Shown: one piece after another, positions 33,572 through 41,903 of the stretch
How the letters are laid out: the number at the start of each line of letters is the position of its first letter
Position numbering within the stretch: position 1 is the stretch's first letter
NCBI GenBank assembly: GCA_947304585.1
Contig: CAMZBI010000012.1
Location: 1 to 60,829, forward strand
DNA length: 60,829 bases
From: an uncultured Clostridia bacterium
Lineage (GTDB): Bacteria; Bacillota; Clostridia; UBA1212
Direction: 5' to 3'
Translations under genes and position numbers: made by a program
The notes under the pieces: generated by a model
What the model was told of the DNA's origin: nothing
The model's database searches: none
The model's input: the letters and a program-made list of their open reading frames with translations, nothing else

Positions 33572-33633
33572 AAAAAAGGCTCCTGATCATTGGTCTCCCT
33601 TTGGAAACCGTGATTAACAGGAGCCTTGTTATT
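33572..33633. terminator. Bidirectional terminator between the esterase and mgtE genes
   Basis: Stem GGCTCCTG (33578-33585) / CAGGAGCC (33618-33625), with TTGTTATTT on the plus strand and TTTTTT on the minus strand, between convergent genes. Confidence 0.85.
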
Positions 33634-33687
33634 TAATACCGGCAACTTTGGCAATTGCTTGCGCCGATTTTTACAACAGCGCCATTC

Positions 33688-35220
33688 TCAGCCGCCAAAT
33701 CCCATGAGATTGATGAGAAGGATCCAGCAAAGACCGTAATAAGTCACAACTGCAATAAGGTCGTTCATTGAAGTAATCAGGGGACCGGAAGCCACCGCCG
33801 GGTCGATCTTCAGTTTCTTGAAGATGAGCGGTACGAGAGTGCCGATGGCGCTTGCTATGAGCATTGCCGTGACCAGTGCCACACCGGCGCAGCCCGAAAC
33901 GCCAAAAGAGAACAGCCAGCTCTCATGTTTGAAGAAATGGATATAAAGACCCAAAGCCCCAAAGGCGAGAGATCCTATGATCAATCCGTTCATGAGGCCC
34001 ACCCGGACTTCCTTAAAGAACAGCTTCAGTTTCTTTTTGAAATCAAGGTTTTCATCCGTAAGCACCCTGATGGTGACAGCCAGGGACTGTGTGCCTGAGT
34101 TTCCTGCCATGTCCAGTATCAGGGACTGGAAAGCCATTACTATTGGCAGTGTTGCCACAACGCCTTCAAAAGTTCCCACCACAGTAGAAATTACGAGGCC
34201 CAGACCCAAGAGGACGAAGAGCCAGGGGAGTCTCTTGCCAAGGCTGGCCATAACCGGTTCGTTGAGATCTTCCTCCGAAGTCAAGCCGGCGAATTTTACG
34301 TAGTCTTCGGTGAGCTCGTCGCCAATGACTTCAACGATGCTCTGTGACGTGATGACGCCCAGGATCCGGTTGCTGTTGTCAAGTACAGGGATCGAGTTCT
34401 CCGAATAGTCCCGGAGCCTTTCGATACAGTCGTCAATGCTTTCGGTGCCGTAAACGTAGGGGAAAGAAGTGATTATGATTTCTTCAAGGGGCGTGGAGTT
34501 TCTGGCGATAATGAGTTCTTTCAGGTCGATAGCACCGCAGAAGACGCCGTTTTCATCCACAACGAATATCGTTGAAATATTGTCGTTCTTCTCGGCCTGC
34601 TCCACCAGTTCCGCCATGGCCTCCTTCACGGAAAGCCTGTCGTTTATGACAATGTAATTCGTTGACATTTTGCTTCCGATCTCGTCCTCGTCAAAGGATG
34701 CGATCAGTGCGATGTCCTCTTTCTTTTCATCGTCCAGGAGCTCGATAAGAAGGATCCTTCTGTCCCGCTGGATCTCCCTCAGTATCTCCACGGCAACGTC
34801 CGTATCCATCTGGGAAAGGATCTTGGCGGCTTTGGTCAGATCCATTTCGGAGAGATAGACGCTTACGGCGTCAGACTCCGCATACTCAAAGACAGCCGAA
34901 AGCATGTCGGTCTCAAGGATCCTGTAAAGTTTCCTTCTCTCACCGACGGAAAGCTGCTCCAGCACTTCGGCTATATCGTTTTCGTGATAGGATTCCAGCT
35001 TGTCCTTGACCGCTCTGGGCGTAAAATTGCCCCTGATTATGTCAATGATCTCCTTGGCGTAATCAGGCTTGACAAGTTCGGCCTCGGGTTCTTCTCTGTC
35101 ACGCTCCTCGTCGTCATCCTGTTCAAGCATATTGGCAAGATGAGCGTTCTCCTCGGACTCCTCGGCCTGGACCCTCAGGTTTCTGGTTTTAATATCTTCT
35201 TCGTTGTTGTTAGGCTGCAA
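33688..35220 (-). CDS. mgtE: Magnesium transporter MgtE
   Basis: 510 residues. An acidic N-terminal tail, the MgtE_N helical domain (AEVLEQLSVGERRKL, DLTKAAKILSQM), a CBS pair with STNYIVIND and SENSIPVLDNSN, then five membrane helices with the pore motifs DMAGNSGTQSLAVTIR and DPAVASGPLITSMNDLIAV. It is a Mg2+-gated Mg2+ channel of the cytoplasmic membrane. The start is TTG with an AGGGGGTGG ribosome site about 6 nt upstream. A leader of about 215 nt precedes it; see that feature. Confidence 0.94.
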   Translation of the reverse strand: MQPNNNEEDIKTRNLRVQAEESEENAHLANMLEQDDDEERDREEPEAELVKPDYAKEIIDIIRGNFTPRAVKDKLESYHENDIAEVLEQLSVGERRKLYRILETDMLSAVFEYAESDAVSVYLSEMDLTKAAKILSQMDTDVAVEILREIQRDRRILLIELLDDEKKEDIALIASFDEDEIGSKMSTNYIVINDRLSVKEAMAELVEQAEKNDNISTIFVVDENGVFCGAIDLKELIIARNSTPLEEIIITSFPYVYGTESIDDCIERLRDYSENSIPVLDNSNRILGVITSQSIVEVIGDELTEDYVKFAGLTSEEDLNEPVMASLGKRLPWLFVLLGLGLVISTVVGTFEGVVATLPIVMAFQSLILDMAGNSGTQSLAVTIRVLTDENLDFKKKLKLFFKEVRVGLMNGLIIGSLAFGALGLYIHFFKHESWLFSFGVSGCAGVALVTAMLIASAIGTLVPLIFKKLKIDPAVASGPLITSMNDLIAVVTYYGLCWILLINLMGFGG

Positions 35221-35438
35221 AAAAATCCACCCCCTTCATGTTGAATGAAAAACCGTAGCGGGGATGAAAAACAACAGACAATGCCCGTCAAATCACAGAT
35301 CTGACTGCTCAGTATGAAAGGAAAGCGAAGGCTTTGCCGATTTCACACAAGTGGTCGCCGCTGCTGCTTTTACCGCTACTTCGTCCGGTTCCGTCGCAAT
35401 CTTCCACTTTGGCTCACCTTCCCTTTCTTTTTAAGATC
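35221..35438 (-). ncRNA. Structured 5' leader of mgtE, candidate cis-regulatory RNA of unassigned type
   Basis: The 347-nt stretch between mgtE and the next gene holds a promoter and this leader. Read on the minus strand, GAAAGGGAAGG near the 5' end can pair with CCTTCGCTTTCCTTTC further on, enclosing AAAGTGG/CCACTT, small GC-rich stems and a GGC-AAA-GCC turn. A leader this long before a Mg2+ channel suggests metal sensing. I cannot align it with the M-box (only AGGTGAG resembles it) or with the cobalamin, NiCo or yybP-ykoY classes. No protein gene is supported. Confidence 0.4.
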
Positions 35439-35444
35439 TCACTA

Positions 35445-35473
35445 AATATAAAACATTCGGCGACAAAATTCAA
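35445..35473 (-). promoter_or_regulatory. Sigma-A promoter of mgtE
   Basis: Minus strand TTGAAT (35473-35468), 17-nt spacer, TATATT (35450-35445). It fixes the 5' end of the leader near 35438. Confidence 0.6.
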
Positions 35474-35566
35474 CACGTTTTTTACACAAAGAAGGGATCC
35501 CGTATTCAAAAGCCTTTGAATTCTCCGAAATCCCTTTCTTTAGCTAAAATTCCTGCCGCATCCGCA

Positions 35567-37582
35567 TCAGTTTGAAGTCAGTTTCGGGCAATCCCCGCCG
35601 CTTCTGTATGCGGCAATGTACTTGCAGAGCCACTTGTAGTAGGTGTCACCGTTCTTTCCGTCCTGAGGCTCGATGTCCCTGCTATACTCCTCGTTGAAAT
35701 TGTCGGTGAAAATGAAGCCAACGCCCTCAACGTAGTAAAGCTGGGCGCACCACTCGTTCCACCAGGTGACCGTCACGATCTTGGGGTGAACGGCAAACAC
35801 GTTTTTCCACTGGCCATAGAAGAACTGTCCTCCGTTCCTGCCGTGGGCTGTGGAGACAGACATGTAGGTCTCCTGGGTTGCCACGTCAGCGCACATATGC
35901 TCGGGCTTTCCGTCTTTGTCCTTGGCAACGGTCCTGCTGTTGTCGATCTCAAGATAGGACCACTGGTTGACGTCTGCCCTGCCCTGAAGGCCGTACATGC
36001 CGCGAACGGTCCATTTTTCATATGACTCGTTCTGATCCATTGTCCATTTCATCATGAAGGGCTTGCCGTTCCAGTATACGAAGCAGTCCTTCCACTTCTC
36101 CACCGACAGAAAGTGCTCATCCATGTGTTCGAACATTGAATCGTTGCCCATCCAGAACACCACGTAAGGCGTGCCAAGGCCCTCTGACCTCATCTGCATG
36201 ATTGTGTCAAGGAGAGGCGTGACTGAGGAATTGATATAACTCTCCCAGGGAGAAGAACCCGGAGCATAGCCCGGTGCGGTGGCGAAAGTGAGATCAATGA
36301 TCAGGAAATCAACTCCCGCATTGTATATGAGAGTCATATTGTTTCTGATCGCGCTGACGTCCGAGCTCCTGTAGTAACCCTGGGCCGGCTTTCCCCAGTA
36401 GTGGAACTTGGTCAAGGCGTTTGAAGTCTCGCCTGTCTCTTTATTCACAAAGCCCTTTTCCGCTGTAAAATCGTGAGTTTTCAGCATTTCCGTAACGTCC
36501 GATATGTTTTTGATCGGACCGGTACCGCTGCCGTTGATTGCGTTGTGCCAGACGCTGTAGCAAATACTCACAACATCCTGTTTGTCTGTAATATCAAGCC
36601 CGAGAGAATAGCCATCTTTCGGCACAGCCTTTATTTCCGTGTCCACTTTTTTAGTTCCTTTCGAAAAACCTAAAATTGTCAAATTGTCAACGCCAATGAT
36701 CCCAAGGTGTGTAAATATCTGGAAAAACTCTCCCTCAAGAAGCTCCGGATCGAATTTCCCCTTGCCGCAGCGCTTTCCGTCGCCGCCAGTGACTTCGTAC
36801 TTTCCGGTGCCGCTGTCAAAGGTCATCTCCAATACTTTTGATCCGTTTAAAAACATTCTGACCAGCTCGCGTCCAACAGTTATGATGTCAACGTGTAAAG
36901 GCCCCGCAAGAGCGTCCTTGCCAAGTTTTACGGTGACGTTTCCCGACGGCCAGCTCCAGGTATCATGATTGCCGCAAAAGACGGTGAGAGTGCCGGAAAC
37001 CGAATTGGCGGAGATATAAAGGCCGCCGGAAGCATTGTCCGCAATGCTTGTGAGACTCTCCTTGAAAATGCCGAAAAAAGGTGCCATCCAGGGAGACCCG
37101 CCGTCTGAAGATATCTCGCAGTCAAAAGATATCTGAGCACCGTAGTTATCGGCCGAGAAGCACTCAACCGAAGGAGCCCATGTTGTCCACCCGTGGCCCT
37201 CCGCATTCTCATCAAAGGCGGGAACATAAAGCCTTCCGCCGGTGACTCCTGCGCTGTCGGTGCTTTGCATGGTTGCATCCCCTCCGCAGGAAGCGTCGCC
37301 GTCCTCAAAATCAGCGTCAAATATCACCTCGACACCAACGTCGCCCGATTTTACGATTTCGCCAAGTTTATCCTCGGGAAAAGCACCGACATAGCTTTCC
37401 GTTTTTTCCACAACATAGTCGACAATGCCCTCGTTGAACTTTCCGGCTTTACCGGGGCTGTCAGTAGAGCCTCCCGGGATCTCCGGAATGCCAGAAGGAC
37501 GTTCCACACATGATGAGAGAAGCAAAATGGCTGCAATAAAAACCGCCAATACTCCTGCCGCTTTTCTAAAAATACGAAACAT
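35567..37582 (-). CDS. Lipoprotein with glycoside-hydrolase-like C-terminal domain (GH99/GH71-like)
   Basis: 671 residues from the ATG at 37582, which has AGGAG 7 nt upstream; the longer frame to 37639 is rejected. The signal peptide ends in the lipobox LLSSC. About 60-310 looks like a jelly-roll, carbohydrate-binding-type domain (FDADFEDGDASC, WAPSVECFSADNYGAQISFD). About 330-671 resembles a (beta/alpha)-barrel of GH99/GH71-like proteins: ICYSVWHNAIN, FHYWGKPAQGYY, AGVDFLIIDLTFA, FWMGNDSMF and VTWWNEWCAQ, with candidate acidic catalytic residues. A surface polysaccharide-degrading role is inferred; the exact family is uncertain. Confidence 0.7.
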   Translation of the reverse strand: MFRIFRKAAGVLAVFIAAILLLSSCVERPSGIPEIPGGSTDSPGKAGKFNEGIVDYVVEKTESYVGAFPEDKLGEIVKSGDVGVEVIFDADFEDGDASCGGDATMQSTDSAGVTGGRLYVPAFDENAEGHGWTTWAPSVECFSADNYGAQISFDCEISSDGGSPWMAPFFGIFKESLTSIADNASGGLYISANSVSGTLTVFCGNHDTWSWPSGNVTVKLGKDALAGPLHVDIITVGRELVRMFLNGSKVLEMTFDSGTGKYEVTGGDGKRCGKGKFDPELLEGEFFQIFTHLGIIGVDNLTILGFSKGTKKVDTEIKAVPKDGYSLGLDITDKQDVVSICYSVWHNAINGSGTGPIKNISDVTEMLKTHDFTAEKGFVNKETGETSNALTKFHYWGKPAQGYYRSSDVSAIRNNMTLIYNAGVDFLIIDLTFATAPGYAPGSSPWESYINSSVTPLLDTIMQMRSEGLGTPYVVFWMGNDSMFEHMDEHFLSVEKWKDCFVYWNGKPFMMKWTMDQNESYEKWTVRGMYGLQGRADVNQWSYLEIDNSRTVAKDKDGKPEHMCADVATQETYMSVSTAHGRNGGQFFYGQWKNVFAVHPKIVTVTWWNEWCAQLYYVEGVGFIFTDNFNEEYSRDIEPQDGKNGDTYYKWLCKYIAAYRSGGDCPKLTSN

Positions 37583-37699
37583 AATGAATCTCCTCTGCCG
37601 GTATGCAATGAATAAAGGAATCATTCTTCCTGAATACATTTTACAAAAGAATCCACTTAAAATAAAGAGACTAGTTTTGACTGTTTAGAGAACGGCGAT

Positions 37700-37995
37700 A
37701 CGCGACTGCGTCATGAGTGGGCGAGCCTTCGGCTCGAGTGGTTGAGCTACACACAAGTGGGCGAGCTTTTTGCTCGAGTGTGTGAACTTCGCGCAAGTGC
37801 GCGAGCCTTTGGCTCTAGTGGGTACACCTTCAGTGAAAGTGATAGCTGCTGACGCCACTGTTAAGAACTAATAAGGTGTGCATCACTTGCGACGCAGTCC
37901 CACTCACTTGTGCAACGCACACCCACTTGCGACGCAGTCGCACCCACTTGTGCAAAGCACACCCACTCTTCACTAATCTTCAGTAATCACTCTCA
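37700..37995. repeat. Hairpin-unit repeat array, copy 3, with two opposed halves
   Basis: The left half (37705-37820) carries units reading GAGTGG or AAGTGG followed by hairpins CGAGCC-TTC-GGCTCG (37722-37736), CGAGC-TTTTT-GCTCG (37762-37776) and GAGCC-TTT-GGCTC (37803-37815). The right half (37884-37965) carries the opposite orientation, CACTT followed by GCGAC-GCA-GTC, GTGC-AAC-GCAC, GCGAC-GCA-GTCGC and GTGC-AAA-GCAC, at steps of 21, 19 and 21 nt. It ends in the TTCACTAATCTTCAGTAATCAC tail. No gene is present between the lipoprotein start and the tRNA. Confidence 0.85.
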
Positions 37996-38003
37996 CTACC
38001 TTC

Positions 38004-38032
38004 TTGACTTCTCCATTTGTCAATGCTATCAT
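38004..38032 (+). promoter_or_regulatory. Sigma-A promoter of tRNA-Pro
   Basis: TTGACT (38004-38009), 17-nt spacer, TATCAT (38027-38032), 13 nt before the tRNA. Confidence 0.7.
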
Positions 38033-38045
38033 AAGTCCCGCTGAT

Positions 38046-38121
38046 CGGGGTGTAGCTCAGCTGGTAGAGTGCGTGGTTTGGGACCACGATGCCGCAGGTT
38101 CGATCCCTGTCACTCCGACCA
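38046..38121 (+). tRNA. tRNA-Pro (anticodon TGG)
   Basis: 76 nt with encoded CCA. Acceptor CGGGGTG/CACTCCG pairs with one G-T. D stem GCTC/GAGT, anticodon stem CGTGG/CCACG around TTTGGGA (anticodon TGG at 38079-38081), and a T arm with GTTCGATCC. It has its own promoter and terminator and stands at the edge of the AT-rich island. Confidence 0.97.
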
Positions 38122-38167
38122 AAAAAGACCGAAATCAAGTATCAATCAATGTTTTCGGTCTTTTTTG
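38121..38167 (+). terminator. Intrinsic terminator of tRNA-Pro
   Basis: AAAAAAGACCGAAA (38121-38134) pairs with TTTTCGGTCTTTTTT (38152-38166), giving a long stem that ends in a T-run. Confidence 0.9.
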
Positions 38168-38432
38168 TACGAATTCTTTGTGTATTTCTTCTATGATGAC
38201 ATCGAATCTCTTTTCTCCTTTTATATGCATTTTCAAAATTTCTCGAGACGGAAGCGTCCCACGCCTATAAAGACCGGGGAAACAAGCGTTACCTAATCAG
38301 CGGTCACTAACGAAAGAAAAAAAACGGTCGAAAAAGTGAGCCTTTGTCAAGCGGTTCAACGCAAAGCACACTCCGTCTTGTCTTTCGTTCTCGGTTACTT
38401 TCTTGCTTTCTCGTGGCATGTCATTGAAAATA
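38168..38432. other. Gene-free stretch between tRNA-Pro and the AT-rich island
   Basis: No open frame with a plausible start or composition is seen. Short A-rich and pyrimidine-rich runs (AAAGAAAAAAAACGG near 38315, CTTTCTTGCTTTCTCG near 38399) look like degraded sequence. I found no copy of the tRNA 3' end here or at the far side of the island, and no integrase fragment. Confidence 0.5.
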
Positions 38433-40967
38433 TCATTTTCGATTATTTTTTCTGATTATTGTTATTGGCGCGCTAAAAAATAGATTTATCAATGGTATCG
38501 CCGACGATACAACTACTGAAAGCAGAGATAACCCAAGAATTATCCCTTGCGCCGCAGGTTTAATTGCGAAAAACACTAAATCAGAGTTGATTGTACTTGT
38601 AAAAATTGAATTGATATTGCTCATAATAAGGTAACCACAAGGTATCGACAAAATATAAGCAAGAATTGTTGCAAGTACTAACTGCAATCCAAACAAAATG
38701 GTTATGTTTCCATTCCCTGCACCCATTGCCTTTAGCACACCTATTTTGTAACTAAACTTTTTTATAGTTAGAACGGCATAAAAGAATAAGCCAAGTATGC
38801 TAACGAAAATCAGGATAATAACTATCGTTTTGGCAAAGTCCTTAACATCGCTCAGATAAAAATCAGCATCTCTGATCAACAAGCCATAAGGCGTATAGTC
38901 TGTATAGCTTTCTTTATAATAATTTGGATTATCCAAATAAAATTCATCACTCTGTGTAATAAAAGCAAAATTTCTTAGAATTTCTTTATTGGTTTTCCAG
39001 TCAGTACCCAACGAAAGGTAAATCTGACGAAACTCAGCATTATTCATATAAAAATCTTCTACATTTGGCGTATAACAATATAAGACCGGTTCAATTAGTC
39101 CTTCTTCCACAACACCGATTATCCCTTGCCGGAATCCAAGTAAGTAACTGCGCTCAATACTTGTGTCGTAAAACGTTTCTATACCCGATGCAACGAATTT
39201 TTGCATAAACTCTTCTGCCATCAATTCATTGACGTCACCTATATCGACCCCCATTAGATCTGCAACCGTCGCTTTATTCACAACCACACCGCGCTCACCT
39301 GCATAATTATCAATTGTTGCCAAAAATGTAAGGTTGTCCAGATCAATATACTTAGCTTTTTTTATATCCGTGTCGATGAGGATTTGACTTTCATTATCGG
39401 CGAAATAACATTTAAACAACGAATCGTAACGGCTCTCATCCGCAACAAGCTCCACAAACTCCGGTTTGCAAAAAATAACTTGCAAACTCGTTAAATATGT
39501 TTCTTCAAACTCGTGTTTGTTTCTGTCTTCATTTATGTATTCATACTGTGCGTAATCACTATTTACTACACCGCTAATTCTCATGGTCAAGCCGGTATCT
39601 TGGTCAACAAGCGTTTTCCCTACAAGCCCCGCCATATCACCCCGAAATAATTTATAATACAATATATTTTCCGCCATATAATCATAAATCAATATGTCAT
39701 TTGCGCTTTGCGGCTTTTGACCATATAACAATTCAAGATTGAATGTGGAAAAATCCGGAACCGCTATCATTTCTCTGAAACTCCGTGCGTGGTATTGAAA
39801 TGACGTTTTGTCTGTATATATGAATTGTGTGGTGAAGTCCTGAAAATTTTTCTCAAAAAAGTATGAGGGATAGTATGTTGCATCGCTTCCCGTAATTTCC
39901 GTCAATATCCCAATATCTGCAATATCTGCTTTTTCATAAAAAACAACGGGACCATGTTCGATATATATTTCAGAAGTTTGCGAGTCAATTTCTTCCCGTG
40001 GATAATCTATAACTTTAGCCAACTGCAAAACATAATAATTGTTAGCTTTTAAGGTGTTTATAAAAGCATCCTCTTGACTATATTGCGTCAAAGACAGAAA
40101 CACAGTCGATAAAGCTATCGTTGCAATAAGCAAAATTATAACCACAACATTGCTTACAACAGAATTGACAAAGTTATCTTTTATCATGAGAACTGTATCT
40201 TTGACAGATAATCCAGGCCTTTTCTTTTTGAGTTCTTTTGTTTGCAGCAAACTCATTTTGACATCTGTGCGCTCAATCACACAAGTTGTTGATCTATCGT
40301 CAATTATCTTCCCATCCGATAATACAACAACCCTATCCGCAAAGCTATCGGCGAACTCCATATCATGCGAAACAACAATAACCAACCTCTTTTTTGCTAC
40401 TTCTTTTAATAACTCATAAATTTCTTTCGACGTTTTGCTATCCAAATTTCCGGTGGGTTCGTCGCAAAGTATAACTTTACTGTCCTTTGCGATCGCGCGG
40501 GCGATTGCAACCCGCTGTTGTTGCCCCCCGCTCAAAGTATTTATTTTTCTTTGAGCCAATTCTTCCATACCAACAAGATGCAGCGCTTCTTGTGCACGTT
40601 TAACAGTGATTTCTTTATCCGTTCCCTGCAAACGACAAGCCAGACGTATATTCTCAATGACGGAATAATCATTTAACAAGTTGTATTCTTGAAAAATTAA
40701 ACTAATGTAAAAATTTCTGTATAAATCAAAGTCTCGTTCTTTGAAAGCACTTAGTTTTTCACCATTTATTAAAATCTCCCCGGAAGTAAACTCATCTAAC
40801 CCAGATACCATATTAAGCAGCGTAGTTTTGCCACACCCACTTTTTCCAACAATGGCAACCAAGCCGGTATCTTGAAATTTAGCAGTGATCCCATCAAGTG
40901 CTTGTACTTTTATCCCATTCTTTTTATTGATGACGTATTCTTTTTTTATGTCTATCAATTCTATCAT
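38433..40967 (-). CDS. ABC transporter with fused ATPase and FtsX/MacB-type permease
   Basis: 844 residues from the ATG at 40967 (AAGGGG upstream; the frame open to 41012 is rejected). ATPase at 1-225: Walker A GKSGCGKTT (41-49), LSGGQ (145-149), Walker B and Glu ILCDEPTG (166-173). One membrane helix follows (about 275-305), then a large extracellular region of about 400 residues, and three helices near the C-terminus (FAKTIVIILIFVSILGLF, ATILAYILSIPCGYLI). This is the MacB/LolCDE mechanotransmitter layout in one chain. It exports or senses peptides or lipoproteins; the substrate is unknown. Base composition is markedly AT-richer than the flanks. A metzincin lipoprotein gene lies immediately upstream. 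Confidence 0.88.
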   Translation of the reverse strand: MIELIDIKKEYVINKKNGIKVQALDGITAKFQDTGLVAIVGKSGCGKTTLLNMVSGLDEFTSGEILINGEKLSAFKERDFDLYRNFYISLIFQEYNLLNDYSVIENIRLACRLQGTDKEITVKRAQEALHLVGMEELAQRKINTLSGGQQQRVAIARAIAKDSKVILCDEPTGNLDSKTSKEIYELLKEVAKKRLVIVVSHDMEFADSFADRVVVLSDGKIIDDRSTTCVIERTDVKMSLLQTKELKKKRPGLSVKDTVLMIKDNFVNSVVSNVVVIILLIATIALSTVFLSLTQYSQEDAFINTLKANNYYVLQLAKVIDYPREEIDSQTSEIYIEHGPVVFYEKADIADIGILTEITGSDATYYPSYFFEKNFQDFTTQFIYTDKTSFQYHARSFREMIAVPDFSTFNLELLYGQKPQSANDILIYDYMAENILYYKLFRGDMAGLVGKTLVDQDTGLTMRISGVVNSDYAQYEYINEDRNKHEFEETYLTSLQVIFCKPEFVELVADESRYDSLFKCYFADNESQILIDTDIKKAKYIDLDNLTFLATIDNYAGERGVVVNKATVADLMGVDIGDVNELMAEEFMQKFVASGIETFYDTSIERSYLLGFRQGIIGVVEEGLIEPVLYCYTPNVEDFYMNNAEFRQIYLSLGTDWKTNKEILRNFAFITQSDEFYLDNPNYYKESYTDYTPYGLLIRDADFYLSDVKDFAKTIVIILIFVSILGLFFYAVLTIKKFSYKIGVLKAMGAGNGNITILFGLQLVLATILAYILSIPCGYLIMSNINSIFTSTINSDLVFFAIKPAAQGIILGLSLLSVVVSSAIPLINLFFSAPITIIRKNNRK

Positions 40968-41036
40968 ATTGTCCCCTTTACGCAACAGACGCGAGTTTAT
41001 CGCGTCTGTCATACAATGTTTTAATATATATTGATC

Positions 41037-41678
41037 TTATTTGCCGTACAACCATTCAATATTTGCTCTATCAAATTCACCATAATCATCCAGCTCATAC
41101 TTAGAAGAAGGATGCTCTGCAAGCATTACTGTATAGCCGTTTAATATACTATCTGTCACGTGTCCAAGACCAAAAGTATGTCCCATTTCGTGCAGAGCTG
41201 TATGTTTTTTATACTGCATAGTTTTGCGCTCCAAATTTTCAGATGAATACCTAATCTCAGAGAAAATCACAACTCCCTTAGATGAAGAGTTTAAAAAATT
41301 AGTAGCATTCGCTTTTTTATCTGAACTGCTGTATGATTGTACGGAAAATAAGAATGAACTGCTTGAATCTGCTGTCAATGTAGAAGTACATATTGAAACA
41401 GCCGATGTTAATGTGTTAGCTTTTGCCGCTGCATATTCGGAAATGGTTTTATAATCACCACTCACCGCGGGTTGAATATAATAAGTCGTAGTTCCATTCG
41501 CAAGGTGTAGAACTTTTCCACCTGATGTTTTCATAAAAGCTTTCTCTTTTCCATATGTATCAAAAGCTTTTTCAATTTGCGCTGGCGTTGGGTTGCACGC
41601 TATTAGCATAACTGCACATAATAGTACGTGCAAAACGAACAATACCAACGTGAGTGTCTTTTTTGATGTTCGTTTCAT
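41037..41678 (-). CDS. Secreted metzincin (matrixin-like) metalloprotease lipoprotein
   Basis: 213 residues. Signal peptide with lipobox LIAC (Cys28). The zinc site HEMGHTFGLGH (163-173) matches HExxHxxGxxH of metzincins, with a Met-turn candidate at VMLAEHP (184-190). The catalytic domain is small, about 150 residues, as in matrixin-like bacterial proteases. AGGAGG lies 5 nt before the ATG and a strong promoter precedes it. The ABC transporter gene begins 69 nt downstream in the same direction, so the two probably form one operon. Substrate and target are unknown. AT-rich like its neighbour. Confidence 0.85.
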   Translation of the reverse strand: MKRTSKKTLTLVLFVLHVLLCAVMLIACNPTPAQIEKAFDTYGKEKAFMKTSGGKVLHLANGTTTYYIQPAVSGDYKTISEYAAAKANTLTSAVSICTSTLTADSSSSFLFSVQSYSSSDKKANATNFLNSSSKGVVIFSEIRYSSENLERKTMQYKKHTALHEMGHTFGLGHVTDSILNGYTVMLAEHPSSKYELDDYGEFDRANIEWLYGK

Positions 41679-41728
41679 ATTAACCTCCTATTCAATTCTA
41701 TTTTACCGGAATTTCATTCAATGTATAT

Positions 41729-41758
41729 ATTATATCTCGACAAGATGGCTAGTGTCAA
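41729..41758 (-). promoter_or_regulatory. Sigma-A promoter of the protease/ABC operon
   Basis: Minus strand TTGACA (41758-41753), 18-nt spacer, TATAAT (41734-41729). Confidence 0.8.
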
Positions 41759-41841
41759 GTATTCCCCGTAATCGACCTCATTATTCTTCCAGTATCGTTT
41801 AAAACAGTTGCCTAAAACAGCTGCCGGTTCCTTTTTTTATG

Positions 41842-41870
41842 TTCAAATCGATTTGCGAATGTGGTATAAT
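41842..41870 (+). promoter_or_regulatory. Promoter of the P-type ATPase gene, extended -10 type
   Basis: TTCAAA (41842-41847), 17-nt spacer, TATAAT (41865-41870) preceded by TGG, an extended -10. It stands 33 nt before the ATG. Confidence 0.65.
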
Positions 41871-41903
41871 CCTACAGTAATTATTTCACAAGAGGTGCTC
41901 TTT

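Noticed and set aside
35221..35438. M-box riboswitch before mgtE
   Set aside because: Only AGGTGAG resembles the core. The conserved GCUGCYGCCC and closing elements are not where expected, so the leader is left unassigned.
15801..37995. Hairpin arrays as CRISPR
   Set aside because: Units are 19-22 nt, each internally palindromic, with no conserved repeat separating unique spacers, and no cas genes are in the window.
38004..38270. 88-codon open frame with GVAQLVECVVWDHDAAGS
   Set aside because: It is translated tRNA-Pro plus flanks, a common false gene.
38046..41800. Integrative element using tRNA-Pro as attachment site
   Set aside because: No copy of the tRNA 3' end at the far side of the AT-rich island and no integrase or excisionase gene, so only foreign composition can be claimed.
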